Positions 24,218 through 35,320 of a stretch of DNA of 64,000 bases are shown here, in pieces (positions within the stretch are counted from its first letter, which is position 1; the number at the start of each line of letters is the position of its first letter). Both the position numbers and the translations under genes were made by a program. Below the pieces are notes generated by a model. The model did no database searches, had not been told where the DNA came from, and was given only the letters and a program-made list of their open reading frames with translations. The stretch covers positions 69,165,022 through 69,229,021 of the forward strand of contig OZ020306.1 of the NCBI GenBank assembly GCA_963971305.1, read 5' to 3'. This DNA comes from Arcuatula senhousia (taxonomy: Eukaryota > Mollusca > Bivalvia > Mytilida > Mytilidae).

Positions 24218-25493
24218 CTGAAATAAATGAAATTCTCCAACTTATCAATCAAACAAAAGAGCACTGTACCAAGAGGCATTAAAATACCGTAAGTCCTCAG
24301 AGGCAAAGACAAAATTGGTACTCAAAAAGACAATTACTCAAAAAGACAAAATTGGTACTCAAAAAGACAAAATTAATCTATGTCAGATACGACATGTCAG
24401 TAAGCATTCATTTGATACTCATGGGGGTACTATAGTTAGATTTGAAATAAAAAGGCAGGACGCCGAAAATCGTCGATTTGGACTTTGATCTGAGAATGAC
24501 GTCAAACTGAGCTCGAACATTAATCTGAGTCTAACGTGTGTTATGTTTTGCTATAATGATTAGAGAGGTAAGTCTTGTCAGATAATACTTTTTTCAACAT
24601 CTTTATGAAAATATATTTCTTGTAACTGAAAGCAATGTGAATTTAGTTCCAAAGAATTCACTAAACCCATGTATGCGAAACTATGACATTACATTGTGCT
24701 TGAAAAAAAAAAATTTCCCCTCGCTTAATACATGAATGATTTTTTTTTAGGAACCTCTTAGTTCATGGTTATTTAGAGTACACTAAAATGCGCGTTTGGT
24801 GTTGTTTTTTTTTTTTTTTTTGCCATACATTATTTTTTTAAATATCTATTATTTCAAGGCATCGCGACAGAATTTGTTTTCATTATAAGCATTGCTTTAT
24901 ATAGCAGAAATACTTTTTTCAGAATATTTTCTTACCCTTTGCTGCCAAAATATTTTTTTTTATAAAAAATCATTTTCAAAATATTTATTAGGAAAAAACC
25001 AAGGGCAACCTCTTCAATGGTCAGTCCCAAAGGGTTTTCCTTCACCAGGCATAGGTTGATCTTAGTCTCAATTTGGTTTTCAGTTCGGCATAATTTGGTT
25101 TTATCGTTTTATGCTCTTTTTAGTCATTACAGTGTTTGGCATTTGTAAATTTATTAGAAGAGGTTATCTGAATAGTCTTCTTTAGACGGAACGCGTTTAG
25201 GCTTAGCAAGTTTTTGTAGCCTAAACTTTGTCATAAATTTGATAGCTTAGAACTACCAATTTTACGATACAGGTTCTAAAATGCCATATAATGGCAACTT
25301 CTTTTATGAGAGCTATGTTTCTTTATTTCAAATATATGCACCACAGTGACTCTTTTTAGGTGTATTTTGATTTTATTTCATTTGTTTATTGTTTGTTGTT
25401 GCATTATTTTACGTGTTTTGTCGTTGCACTTTCGGACTTTTGACACCCGAATGCCCCATTGGTGCCTCTTTGCTTCTATGATTAATTACAAAC
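24218..25493 (-). other. Intron of the C1q gene
   Basis: 1,276 bases between donor GAG|GTTTGT and acceptor TTTCAG. It contains a short tandem CTCAAAAAGACAAAATTGGTA motif (24320-24375), a small repeat shared with 175-215 (25060-25085), and a PLE2 3'-end fragment at about 25415-25478, ending about 15 bases from the donor. Confidence 0.75.
25415..25480 (+). mobile_element. PLE2 3'-end fragment in the C1q intron
   Basis: TTTCGGACTTTTGACACCCG followed by AATGCCCCATTGGTGCCTC matches the end of the PLE2 tail (17160-17210 reversed; 32170-32215). It is opposite in strand to the C1q gene and abuts the donor site. Confidence 0.7.
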
Positions 25494-26421
25494 CTCGTCC
25501 TGATATATGTCTCACTTCAGAATCCAATTTTGCAGCAGTTTCACTCTGGTTGTGGTTCAATATATTCAATCGGTGCTCCAATTCAATTAAAGATTGGTTT
25601 TGTTGTTTCATGGTTGAAGAAAGTGTTTCGTTAAAACTCTTCTCAATTTTCCCAAGTTTTTCATCGGTATTCAGTGTCCTGTTGTTTATATCGTTCAGTT
25701 TTCCAGTTGTAAAATTTTGGAATGTACTCAATTTGTCTCCAAGATGAGTCAGCGAGTGGTTTTGGCCCAGAATAGTGGCCGAGAGCGTGTAATTGAAACT
25801 GGCCTCTGTACGTTCGAGAGATTTTTCGGTTGCAGTTGCCATATTATACAAAGCCAGGAAATCTTGTTTCCTTGCTTCGATGTCAACTGCCATTGAATTC
25901 ATTCGATTGTTTGCATCCGTAATCACCTTATCTAAACGAATTGTCTCGTTCTGAATGTCCAAAATAGTCTGTAGATTTTGCACACCTTTTAGCTGTTGTA
26001 GGTTGGCAATATCTTGGCGTAGTGACACGAGCTCATTTTGAATTCCTGTATTATTTGCCGTTAATTGGATCAGTTCGAGTTTAAAGTCGTTATTGCTCAT
26101 TTTTAGTAACGCGTTTTCGGACGTCAATTTGCTTACCATGTTTTTAAGATCGATAATGGTTCGATTAGAATCTTGATTTTGATGGTATACATCCGTGACC
26201 CCCTTTTCGGCAGATTGGAGCTCGTTCTCTAAATGTTCCACACGTCTTTCAAGATTTAATCTCTCCTTTCTTTCAATATCAATGAAAGTCATAATTGCGT
26301 GATAATGTTCATCGGATAATCCTGAACTTTGTTGTAAAACACTTGGTGTAGTTTTATCATCCAATAAAAATCCAAATGCAAACGCAAAACACACAGACAG
26401 AAATAATATTCTGATGGCCAT
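25494..26421 (-). CDS. Signal peptide and coiled-coil exon of the C1q-domain protein
   Basis: First coding exon. The ATG at 26421 is chosen because it starts a clear signal peptide (MAIRILFLSVCFAFAFG, cleavage expected soon after); the longer in-frame extension to 26520 is untranslated leader. About 270 residues of heptad-like, Leu/Ile/Glu/Gln/Asn-rich coiled coil follow (for example RRVEHLENELQSAEK), with many N-x-S/T sites (NRT, NYT, NHS, NFT, NET). It ends at CGAG|GTTTGT in phase 1 and joins the C1q exon to give 437 residues. N-terminal coiled coil plus C-terminal C1q is a common bivalve layout; the coil should drive oligomerisation outside the cell. Reading past the donor would stop within three codons. 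Confidence 0.92.
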
Positions 26422-27554
26422 TTTATTCGGTCCACAAGATTTAGTGAAACATTGGATTGTATTTGTTTGTACAAGAAGATAAAATCCATGTGAAAGATAA
26501 ACATTTAGCCGTATTCTCAAAATATCATCTTAATCTTTTCCTTACCATATAACCTACATGTAGTACTTACAGGCTATGAAGATTTTTTTGGAGGGGGGAC
26601 GGGCTGACTTTTGTTTAGTTGTAGGTACATGTAATAGCAAACCATTTAAAGTACTTAAGGGGTATTAAAACAAAATCCATCTTTTTTTTTCTAAAACCTT
26701 GTACAATTTATTTTGAAACCCCAAATCAGAAATACCCCCTTTTCTTTTTCTTTTTAAAAGCAATATAACAGCCCAATATGATATAAAAAAAAAATACAAA
26801 TTCTATCATTCATTTTTTTTTGTAAAATCAGAATTTTCCTTTAAAATTTTGTCGTTTCTTTTACATTTCAATGTAAACAGCCAACCTTCAGTATCAGTTA
26901 TCTCGAAAACTCAGAAGCATGTCTTCTTAAAGTGTATATCTTGGTGTGTCTATTTACAAATTTGAAAGAAAATCTATTAGGAGGAAAAATTTTGTGTTTT
27001 GTGCAAGTACCCCCTTTAGCTTTTTGTCAAAATTCTAATTTCAGGGGAAATAATTTGCGGTGAAATGTGACAACATTTTATATTAATTCATGTAGGAAAA
27101 TTTAGCTTTTCTTAAATACCTTGAAAAGAAATTGTTGAGCCTATATTTTTATTAGAAAATCAAAAGTATATCTTAGAAGTTTTATCTTACTTAAAAAAAT
27201 AACACAATTCTGTGTACGCATTGTATTGCATGCATTTAATTGGATTTTGCCAGTATAATCTACGTGTGCATTGTATACCAATACATTGAAAAGAGAACCC
27301 AGTCATTTCAAAAATAAGTATGATGACCTAAATAAATTATAAATGTGCAATACCATTTCTTATGTATTTTGAAATTTAAAAAAAAAATCCTGTGTCAAAT
27401 TTTTTGTGCTTCCAACTACATTTTCATTCTAGCTTAATGATATATAAATCCAATCAAAATCATAAATCAAAATTAACAAGCACTCCACTTTGGGAGTGAC
27501 GGCAAGACGGCAAAGTTCATTGTACATAGGGATATAATACCAGTATAAGTTTTC
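26422..27554. other. Upstream region of the C1q gene, nothing else recognised
   Basis: AT-rich with several A and T runs and no ORF of note. It should contain the C1q promoter, but no TATA-type element can be assigned with confidence. Confidence 0.5.
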
Positions 27555-27946
27555 TATAGCCCTTTTCAAAAAGTCACCCGGAATTCCGATTCCGATTCTT
27601 TTGTTTTCATTTTTGCAAGAGTAGTTTCCCTTTGTGGGTCGGCCTCATGGTGTAAACAACGTTGAGCTAAGGTAAAACATCAATTTATCCCTATCCGATT
27701 TTGGCGTAATTTCCCATTCCCGGTTCAAATAAACTGGTTTGGAGTGAAGTCTTGGATGTTAACGTATGTTTTAGTAATTTTAGACTTTGAAATCAGATTT
27801 AAAATGTTTTAACAAGTTGACGAATTTAGTTAATTTCAACAGATTTTCAATGGAGAGGCCTACCCGGAAGTCGTTAACCTGTAGTGCATAAGTAAAATAT
27901 TTCTCAGGTCTGCACGTCCGGAAAATACTTTCTAAAAAGGACTATA
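27555..27946 (+). mobile_element. TIR element G, copy 1 (388 bp), TA-flanked
   Basis: The left end TAGCCCTTTTCAAAAAGT and the right end, read in reverse complement TAGTCCTTTTTAGAAAGT, are imperfect inverted repeats flanked by TA (27555-27556, 27945-27946). A second copy, reversed, is at 36352-36659; both share GGAATTCCG, AGAGTAGTTTCCCT and GGTCTGCACGTCCGG. Non-coding. Confidence 0.75.
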
Positions 27947-28055
27947 GTTGAGCAATGGTTATCATGAGGATATGGTATACATGCAACAAAGAAATTTGAA
28001 AGAAAGGCCCTTCTTGAAGAACATCAATGCAGCTGATAAAGTAACTTACTTTCAG

Positions 28056-28585
28056 TGTTTTTAAGTCCCGTGCGGGGCCCGGGTGGCGAATAGGCCCGCA
28101 GCAGAGCCTAGCTTGTCGTAAGAGGCGACTAAGGGTCTTGGGATTCTGACGTCGGGTCAGTGCTCAGCCCACAGAGCGACCAAGTGTGTACCCTAGGTGG
28201 CTGAATAGGGTGGCCCTCGTCCGCGGGGGTTGTCATGTCTATAATACGGAAACCCTGACCGCCGACCATAGTGGGCCAACGTGTGTGGAGGGTGCCACGC
28301 TTCATGCACGTAAAAGACCCCTTTGTGGACCGCCAAGTAGTGCACCACATAGGCTAAATTTTCCGCCCCTACCCACCTCTCCCCTTTTCCTGTGGTTCTT
28401 CAAAATTTACCGTTCCTTTGTTTCCCACCCCATCCCCATATTTCATTTATCATCATCATTTCATGTTCATTTTATCACCCTCTTCATGTTCATCGCCTGT
28501 AAATAACCTATATAGCGTTGCACGGGCGTAAAACACCAACTCACTCACTCACTCACTCACTCACTCACTCACTCATTGTTTTTAA
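28056..28585 (+). mobile_element. SINE-like element C, copy 1, with target duplication
   Basis: The element is 28065-28576. It begins GTCCCGTGCGGGGCCCGGGT, contains TTGTCGTAAGAGGCGACTAA and GTTGCACGGGCGTAAAAC, and ends in an (ACTC)n tail. It is flanked by TGTTTTTAA at 28056-28064 and 28577-28585. Copy 2 (34811-35307) is nearly identical, and a decayed reverse copy is at 40393-40826. The (ACTC) tail and target duplications point to copying by a LINE. The GC-rich ORFs on both strands are by-products. Confidence 0.9.
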
Positions 28586-28914
28586 AACACTTAGAACTCT
28601 TATGCTCACTAAGTATCCCAGCTTCCAAAATTACATGCCTTGCGTACAAACTTAAGTATTCAGCGAAAAGGATATATATGTCCTAGGAACATAAAATTGC
28701 TATACACCATATGTTACAACAGGATAAGGCTATATGCAAAAATAAAAAACCTCTACGTCACGTAGTTGCATAGAAAACTGTGACGGAAAATTTAGTAATG
28801 GACAGACAAACGAGCATACAGACGGACGAACGGATGGATGGACAAGTGCAAAAAGTATACTCAACATTCATCTTTTAATTTTTATTCAGAAAAGAGTTTC
28901 AATCTGAAAAAAAT

Positions 28915-29125
28915 ACAATACCAAAACGGGTATAAAACCGTTAATTTGATTATGCTGCATATCGATATTTCAAAGAGTAACCTCTCATAAGCAGCATATC
29001 AAACATTGGAAGATAAAAACCAAAAGTATTGAATGAAAAGTACTCAAAGCCAAAATGTTCGAAAAGGGAGGCCAAATTCAGCACCGAGTATATCGACCAT
29101 GTGCAGTACAAGGGTAAAGACATGG
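28915..29125 (+). repeat. Dispersed repeat F, copy 3
   Basis: Same order of blocks as 16273-16500: GGTATAAAACCGTTAATTTG, TTATGCTGCATATCGATATT, AACATTGGAAGA, CCATGTGCAGTACAAGG. Confidence 0.7.
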
Positions 29126-29220
29126 ACATTGATGTTTAGGTATGAGAGGCAAGACTCAATAGGCACGATTCATTCTTAAATGGTGGGTATTTTTTTGACA
29201 CATTTAGAAAATTTTATTTT

Positions 29221-30703
29221 AGCTCACCTGGCCAAAGGCCATGTGAGCTATTGCCATCACTTGGTGTCCGTCGTCGTCGTCCGTCGACGTCGTCGTTAAC
29301 TTTTCTTCAAACTTCTTCTCCTCTGAAACGGCTGAACAGAATCAAACCAAATCTGGTCTGATGGTACCTTATGGTATCCCCCACAGAACTGATGTGGGGA
29401 TTTTTGATTCTTCAAAAAACATGGCCGCCGTTGCTAAAAATAGACCAGGGGGGTCAGACTACTGTTTTTGGCTTGTAAATCAAAAAGTATAAGAGATAGA
29501 TGAAATATGATGCCACCTTACTGCTTCAGCATCAAAAGCTCTACAAAATTCTCCATTGGGTCCAAGTTGTCAGATGACCCCTTATAGGGGTTACAGCCCC
29601 TTAAAGGTGAAAAATAGCGTTTTTTTCATGTTTTTGCCCTATAGTATGAAAACTATTGCAGATAGAGAAAAGCTGTTGCTTGCTTAAATGTTCAGCTCAT
29701 TTAGCTTTACAAAAGTCTCCATAGGGTTGAAGTTGTCAGGTGACCCCTTATAGGGGTTACGGCCCCTAAAATGATGTTTTTTCATGTTTTTGGCCTATAA
29801 AAAGAAAACTATTGCAGATAGAGAAAAGATGTTGCTTGCTTAAATGTTCAGCTAATTTAGCTCTACAAAAGTCTCCATAGGGTCGAAGTTGTCAGATGAC
29901 CCCTTATAGGGGTTACAGTCCCTAAAATGATGTTTTTTCATGTTTTTGGCCTATAGAAAGAAAACTATTGCAGATAGAGATAAGCTGTTGCTTGCTTAAA
30001 TGTTCAGCTCATTTAGCTCTTCAAAAGTCTCCAAGGATCGAAGTCCTCTGATGATCCTTAATAGGGGTTACGGCCCCTAAAATAACCTTTTTCATGTTTT
30101 TGGCATATAGAATGAAAACTATAGCAGATAGAGAAAAGCTGTTGCTTGCTTAAATGTTCAGTTTATTTAGCTCTACAAAAGTCTCAATAGGATTGAAGTT
30201 GTCAGATGACCCTTAATAGGGGTTACGGCCCCTAAAATAACCTTTTTCATGTTTTTGGCCTTTAGAATGAAAACTATAGCAGATAGAGAAAAGCTGTTGC
30301 TTGCTTAAATGTTCAGCGCATAAAGCTCTACAAAAGTCTCCATAGGGTTGAAGTTGTCAGATAACCCCTTATAGGGGTTACGGCCCCTAAAATAACGGTG
30401 TTTCGTGTTTTTGGCCTATAGAATGAAAACTATAGTAGATAAAGAAAAAACTGTTGCTTGCTTAAATCTTCATCTCATTTAGCTCTACAAAAGTCTCCAT
30501 AGGGTTGAAGTTGTCAGATAACCCCTTATAGGGGTTACGGCCCCTAAAATAACGGTGTTTCGTGTTTTTGGCCTATAGAATGAAAACTATAGTAGATAAA
30601 GAAAAAACTGTTGCTTGCTTAAATCTTCATCTCATTTAGCTCTACAAAATATAGGGTTGACATCAAGACCAGGTGAGCGATTTAGGCTCCTGGGAGCCTC
30701 TTG
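29221..30703 (+). mobile_element. Family A element, copy 2, with about seven tandem units
   Basis: It begins AGCTCACCTGGCCAAAGG after TTTT and ends GACCAGGTGAGCGATTTAGG then CTCCTGGGAGCCTCTTG, with a perfect 7-bp-stem hairpin near the 3' end (30684-30699). Between about 29560 and 30660 a unit of about 155 bases recurs about seven times, marked by TTGCTTGCTTAAATGTTCAG and ATAGGGGTTACGGCCCCTAAA. The last two units are nearly identical, so expansion is recent. It has no ORF and is probably mobilised by an autonomous relative. Confidence 0.85.
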
Positions 30704-31589
30704 TTTGTGATCAACAACTTTGTTTTATTTGTTGATATGAATGTACTAAATTTATGATCTCTACATTATTCTTATTTGTCTTTTTTGGAATCAGTTTTTG
30801 CTTTCGATGATCCAATTCTGCTTAACTGTTAAGTTTAAACTTATTTATTTATCCTGGATTGATGCTTACATGAATCCCTGTCCAGTTTTTAGTTAGCGAA
30901 TGCTACCTTTGTAGTGGCTCTCATTGAGCCTATTGTTATCGAACTTTATAAAGGGGTATTTAACGTGCATGCAGTATTGCTCCCGCCACAAGGATCAACT
31001 TTTATTCGTCCTTTCCGAAGAACTATCATTGTTCATTGAGAAGTCCTATTAAATTGCGGTCTTCAATTTTTCCTGTATGTCTTCCTTGTTTTGTCTTGTC
31101 TTATGGACATTAGAGATTGACTCTCCAAGTTCGGTAATTTTGTTTTTACTTTTATTTAGGCATAGAATATTTCATATGTTTCTAGAAAATATATCTTTTG
31201 CTAGCCTTAGTTTGTTAAAATCCTTTTGTAAGTAAAAAACTGTTTACTGTTCTATCAAAATTTTTCTACGTAACCAAAAAAACATTACTAAAGTCACCTT
31301 ATGATAAAGTATCAGGAAAAATCAAAAGAAACAGGGAAAGGCTATAGGAAACTGGGTTCTCAAGAGAGTTCCTCTACAGATGGATGCACACGTTAAATTG
31401 AAAAACAGACATAAAGTTGACTTGTAACTGATTTGAACAGACGCACGACTACTTTCGTGTTAACTTGACAAGCAATCATTGCTCTATGACTGCTTTGCTT
31501 TTGCAAGCAGTCGCGACTTTGTGACTGATTTTGTCAGGATAACTTTGAGACTGTTCCGCTATATAAACTTATTTACTATGGCTGTCGCA
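30704..31589. other. Intergenic with a repeat D fragment
   Basis: Bases about 30990-31150 match repeat D (TTTCCTGTATGTCTTCCTTG, then TTCGGTAATTTTGTTTTTAC). Nothing else recognised. Confidence 0.55.
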
Positions 31590-31840
31590 GGACAAAATTC
31601 AATGAAGACATTATGCGCTCATAGACAAATATGGGATTTTAATCTCTCGGATGAGTGCAAATGTTGGTGTTATCATCCTTTACCGGATATGACACCTTGA
31701 ATCGAAAGTTGGCAGCGTTTCAGGTAAACTATAGCAAATAGGAACTGCTTACTCTTCCGGAGTATCTGAGTTCATGTTCGTAACGACTGTAGTTGTTAAT
31801 TGCTATTCAGTTGTATTTGTATTTCTGTGTTTGTCGTAGA
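31590..31840 (+). mobile_element. PLE2 3' fragment (end of ORF plus tail)
   Basis: AGACAAATATGGGATTTTAA, then CTCTCGGATGAGTGCAAATG, match the last codons of the PLE2 ORF at 17490-17440 reversed. TTTACCGGATATGACACCTT and AACTGCTTACTCTTCCGGAG follow, as in the PLE2 tail. The 73-codon ORF over it is a frame-shifted remnant. Confidence 0.75.
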
Positions 31841-31849
31841 ATCTTTTTT

Positions 31850-32225
31850 TTGTCTTCCTATACCAGATTTGACACACTGAATTGGAAATGAGCAACACGA
31901 CAGGTGTGCTATAGAAAGCAGGAACTGCTTACTCTTTCGGAGTACCTGATATCACTCTTGTTACGACTTGAGTTCGCGTTGTTGATTTCCGTTCGGTTAA
32001 TTTTGTATTATGTGTTTCTTCGTGCTGTTCTTGTTCGTGTTTATCGGTTTTGTCGTTGTCCTTTCGGACTTTTGTCCCTCGAATGTCCCATTGGTGCCTC
32101 TTAGCTTCTTCATGCTGTCTGTTTTGCCTTTGTTCTCGTTGGTGTTTATTGGTTTTTTCTCTGCCCTTTCGGACTCTCGACATTCGGATGCCCCATTTGT
32201 ACCTCTGCTTCTTTCACTTTCAGAT
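31850..32225 (+). mobile_element. PLE2 3' tail fragment with internal duplication
   Basis: CAGATTTGACACACTGAATT, AGGTGTGCTATAGAAAGCAG and GAACTGCTTACTCTTTCGGA match the PLE2 tail. The block with CCTTTCGGACTTTTG...CCCATTGGTGCCTC is present twice (32060-32105 and 32165-32215), giving overlapping false ORFs. Confidence 0.75.
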
Positions 32226-32475
32226 TAGAGCAGTCACTATATGACTCGTTATCATAAATGTTCTGTCACAGGTTTGGTTAAATTTAACTAAAATTTCGCA
32301 AACGATGATTATTTATGTTTTTTTTAAAACCGCCGTTAATTTACTAAAAATGCCAATACCGAGTTATCCATAGTTTCTTTTGCTAACCGGATTCTTCTAT
32401 GTATTGTTCTTCTTTTTGATCGTTAGATTATCTATAAACCTTCAAACATTTCATTTGAAATGCCTGTTCCAATAG

Positions 32476-33180
32476 AAGATAATGAGATACGGAATAAGTG
32501 TACACGACACAATCTACAATATAAACGACAATTTATAAAATCCACAATGGAAAACAGTCAGCAGTCTTCAATGTGACCAGTGGTCGCTGTTTTTCAATTG
32601 GCCCTAGATTGAAAATAAACAACATATGATTCAAGCCCAATCCTAAAGTGCAATGAAAGACCCTCTTCTTGACAAAAAAAAACAATAAAAATAAATTCGA
32701 CGAAGTACAAGCATAAGCTTAGATAAAGATTCCTGTCTTTGGACAGGCACATTTAAAATGTGGCGGGGATAAACTATTTTTTTTTTTGGCGCCAAACTTC
32801 CCCCATTGATAATCAATAACAAAGCACAAACTAACAGACAGTAAAATCCAAATCTATAGAAGTTAAATTCTACAAGAGAGAACCTGAGACAAAAGGACAA
32901 TGAAAAATTAACGGGACGTAGAGATACTCTCTTGAGGACCCTCGAAGTTACTGACAGCTAGCTAAGAAGCATCTATCGACTAATTTAAAAAATTAAGTAT
33001 GTCGATTTTAAATCCGACACAACATGTCAAATAATTAACGATTTTGGTGATGTATCATCACACAAAACCGACACTTTTGACCGACTCAGGACCACGTTCT
33101 ATGTTTTGTCTTTTCTCTTGGACAATTAGATTGATCCTCCAAATTCGGTAATTTTGTTGTTACCTTTATTTTTTGTCATC
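32476..33180 (+). repeat. Dispersed repeat E/D, long copy 2
   Basis: Matches 15540-16260 in order and spacing: AATGAGATACGGAATAAGTG, a CAGCAGTC-type block, CAATGAAAGACCCTCTTCTT, then the D block TTCGGTAATTTTGTTGTTAC. Diverged; no coding content. Confidence 0.65.
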
Positions 33181-34084
33181 GATTCCCTATTTCTTCATTA
33201 TCATCAATACGTGTACATGTAGATGACTGCATAACACCCATAAGTAGACAAGGTACCAGAAATAAAGCGATAGTCTCATGTTGACTGTGCGGTTTATTTG
33301 CTTTCAAAATATCATCATTTAGTAGCCCAGCATGTAAAAATCGGCTGTTATGGATATATATTTAAAAGAGGACGCGCTTAAGAAAAGCTATTAATATTTT
33401 AACATTTATAATGTTTGAGGGATCATATATATCAAAAACCATCCTCACCAGGAACTTTTTCACACAGGAACATGATGAATTATTTTAATACACTCGATCA
33501 TAGACTGTATATTTTGTTTGACGACATGTCCTGCTGTCGAGTAAAAGTAAGCGTTCATTTGAATAAGAACCCAACAAATAAACTTTCAAAAGAATTGAAT
33601 TTTATCAGTGTGAGGCTTGTTTACAATGTCGAAAATTAAGGAGTTTTTGCTACTAAATTTAAGATGGGCGGATTCAAGCTGTGAAAATCAACATTACGTT
33701 ATAGTTGACATTGTAACTTACTCGCCATTAAATAAATAGGTTCATTACAAATTATAAACGCAAGTTAATCCCAAAAACACGTTTATAACCGATTTAATTT
33801 AAGTTTAACATGTTTTCATATATTAAGTAAAATTTTCATAGCGTGAAAATAGTCTTTGAAACAACCAATGAAGGCGAAAACTGTAAATTTATGTGAAATA
33901 AGAAACAATTGTTTTTTGGTTAATAATAGGCAAAGTTTTTAAAAGCGAAAAACAATCAGGTATACCATTTTGGCAATCATATGTCGTAAATAAGAAGGAC
34001 AAAGCACAAAACATATAACAAACACCAATCACAACCAAATTGCAATCAGAAAAATGAATTTGTGAACTAAGTTCCTACTTACTA
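33181..34084. other. Intergenic, nothing recognised
   Basis: AT-rich. ORFs up to 74 codons without a recognisable domain. Confidence 0.5.
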
Positions 34085-34330
34085 TGTCACACCCTTCGCG
34101 CTGCCGTATGCCAAATTCGGTAAAGGCCTACGATACCAAAATATCAAGTAAAACCTAGTGTACTTTCTCTCGAGTCTCTGTGAGAAGCTGAGGAACCAAT
34201 GGGGTATTCGAATTTCAAAAGTCCGAAAGGGCAGAGACAAAACCAGTAAACACTAACAAGAACGGGACAAAAACAGACAACATGTAAAACATGGAAACAC
34301 AAAAATAACTGAATATCAATCAACAACGCA
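34085..34330 (-). mobile_element. PLE2 3' tail fragment
   Basis: Reverse match to the PLE2 tail: CCAATGGGGTATTCGAATTT, CAAAAGTCCGAAAGGGCAGA, AACATGTAAAACATGGAAAC, as in 17170-17280. Confidence 0.75.
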
Positions 34331-34797
34331 AACCCCAGGATATATTCGAGTTAACAACTCGACGAGCTTTTTAGTGAAAGGGTATCATAAATATATATCG
34401 AAATGTGAGATTAATTTAAAAGCAAATATGGGATCCTTTTGTATGCTGTGTTTAGGAATGATTGTTAGTGTTGTACTGAATTTTGTAATTTGATTATTGG
34501 TGTAATATAATTCTAATGAATTAATGAATAAATTCTTGAATTAAGGTTAATTTTGTATATATGTATTATTACTTATTTTTGTTTGTAGTTATTAAGTACA
34601 TTTTAAAGTGTTTATCAACCTTATCATTTTCTCGTTCAAAATTTATGTAATCCTCTGGACAATGGTCATCTGGTTCTAAATTATCATGACCAGTAGAGCT
34701 TCAAGATCACGACTTCTTAAATTTATCTTATCTCAAATTGTCGACCTAAAACTATATAAACAGGATAAAATTAAGACCAAATCAGTTTTGGTCTGCT

Positions 34798-35320
34798 TCT
34801 AATTTTAGGTGTCCCGTGCGGGGCCCGGGTGGCGAATAGGCCCGCAGCAGAGCCTAGCTTGTCGTAAGAGGCGACTAAGGGTCTTGGGATTCTGACGTCG
34901 GGTCAGTGCTCAGCCCACAGAGCGACCAAGTGTGTACCCTAGGTGGCTGAATAGGGTAGCCCTCGTCCGCGGGGGTTGTCAGGACTATAATACGGAAACC
35001 CTGACCGCCGACCATAGTGGGCCAACGTGTGCGGAGAGTGCCACGCTTCATGCACGTAAAAGACCCCTTTGTGGACCGCCCAGTAGTGCACCACATAGGC
35101 TAAATTTTCCGCCCCTACCCACCTCTCCCCTTTTTCCTGTGGTTCTTCAAAATTTACCGGTCCTTTGTTTCCCACCCCATCCCCATATTTCATTTATCAT
35201 CATCATTTCATGTTCATTTTATCATCCTTTTCATGTTCATCGCCTGTAAATAACCTATATAGCGTTGCACGGGCGTAAAACACCAACTCACTCACTCACT
35301 CACTCACTCTAATTTTAGGT
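34798..35320 (+). mobile_element. SINE-like element C, copy 2, with 13-bp target duplication
   Basis: The element is 34811-35307, nearly identical to 28065-28576 and likewise ending in (ACTC)n. The flanking direct repeat TCTAATTTTAGGT is at 34798-34810 and 35308-35320. High identity between the two copies indicates recent activity. Confidence 0.92.

Noticed and set aside
25346..25747. 133-codon + strand ORF
   Set aside because: Antisense to the C1q coiled-coil exon and partly made of the PLE2 tail.
26655..27020. Possible TIR pair TTAAGGGGTA / TACCCCCTTTA
   Set aside because: The match is short and imperfect and no matching flanking duplication was found.
28129..28506. Overlapping GC-rich ORFs on both strands, repeated at 34875-35249
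   Set aside because: They lie inside the SINE-like element C and recur with it.
29560..30660. Regular repeats considered as a CRISPR array
   Set aside because: The units are about 155 bases with no repeat-spacer structure, and the genome is eukaryotic; they are the tandem units of family A.
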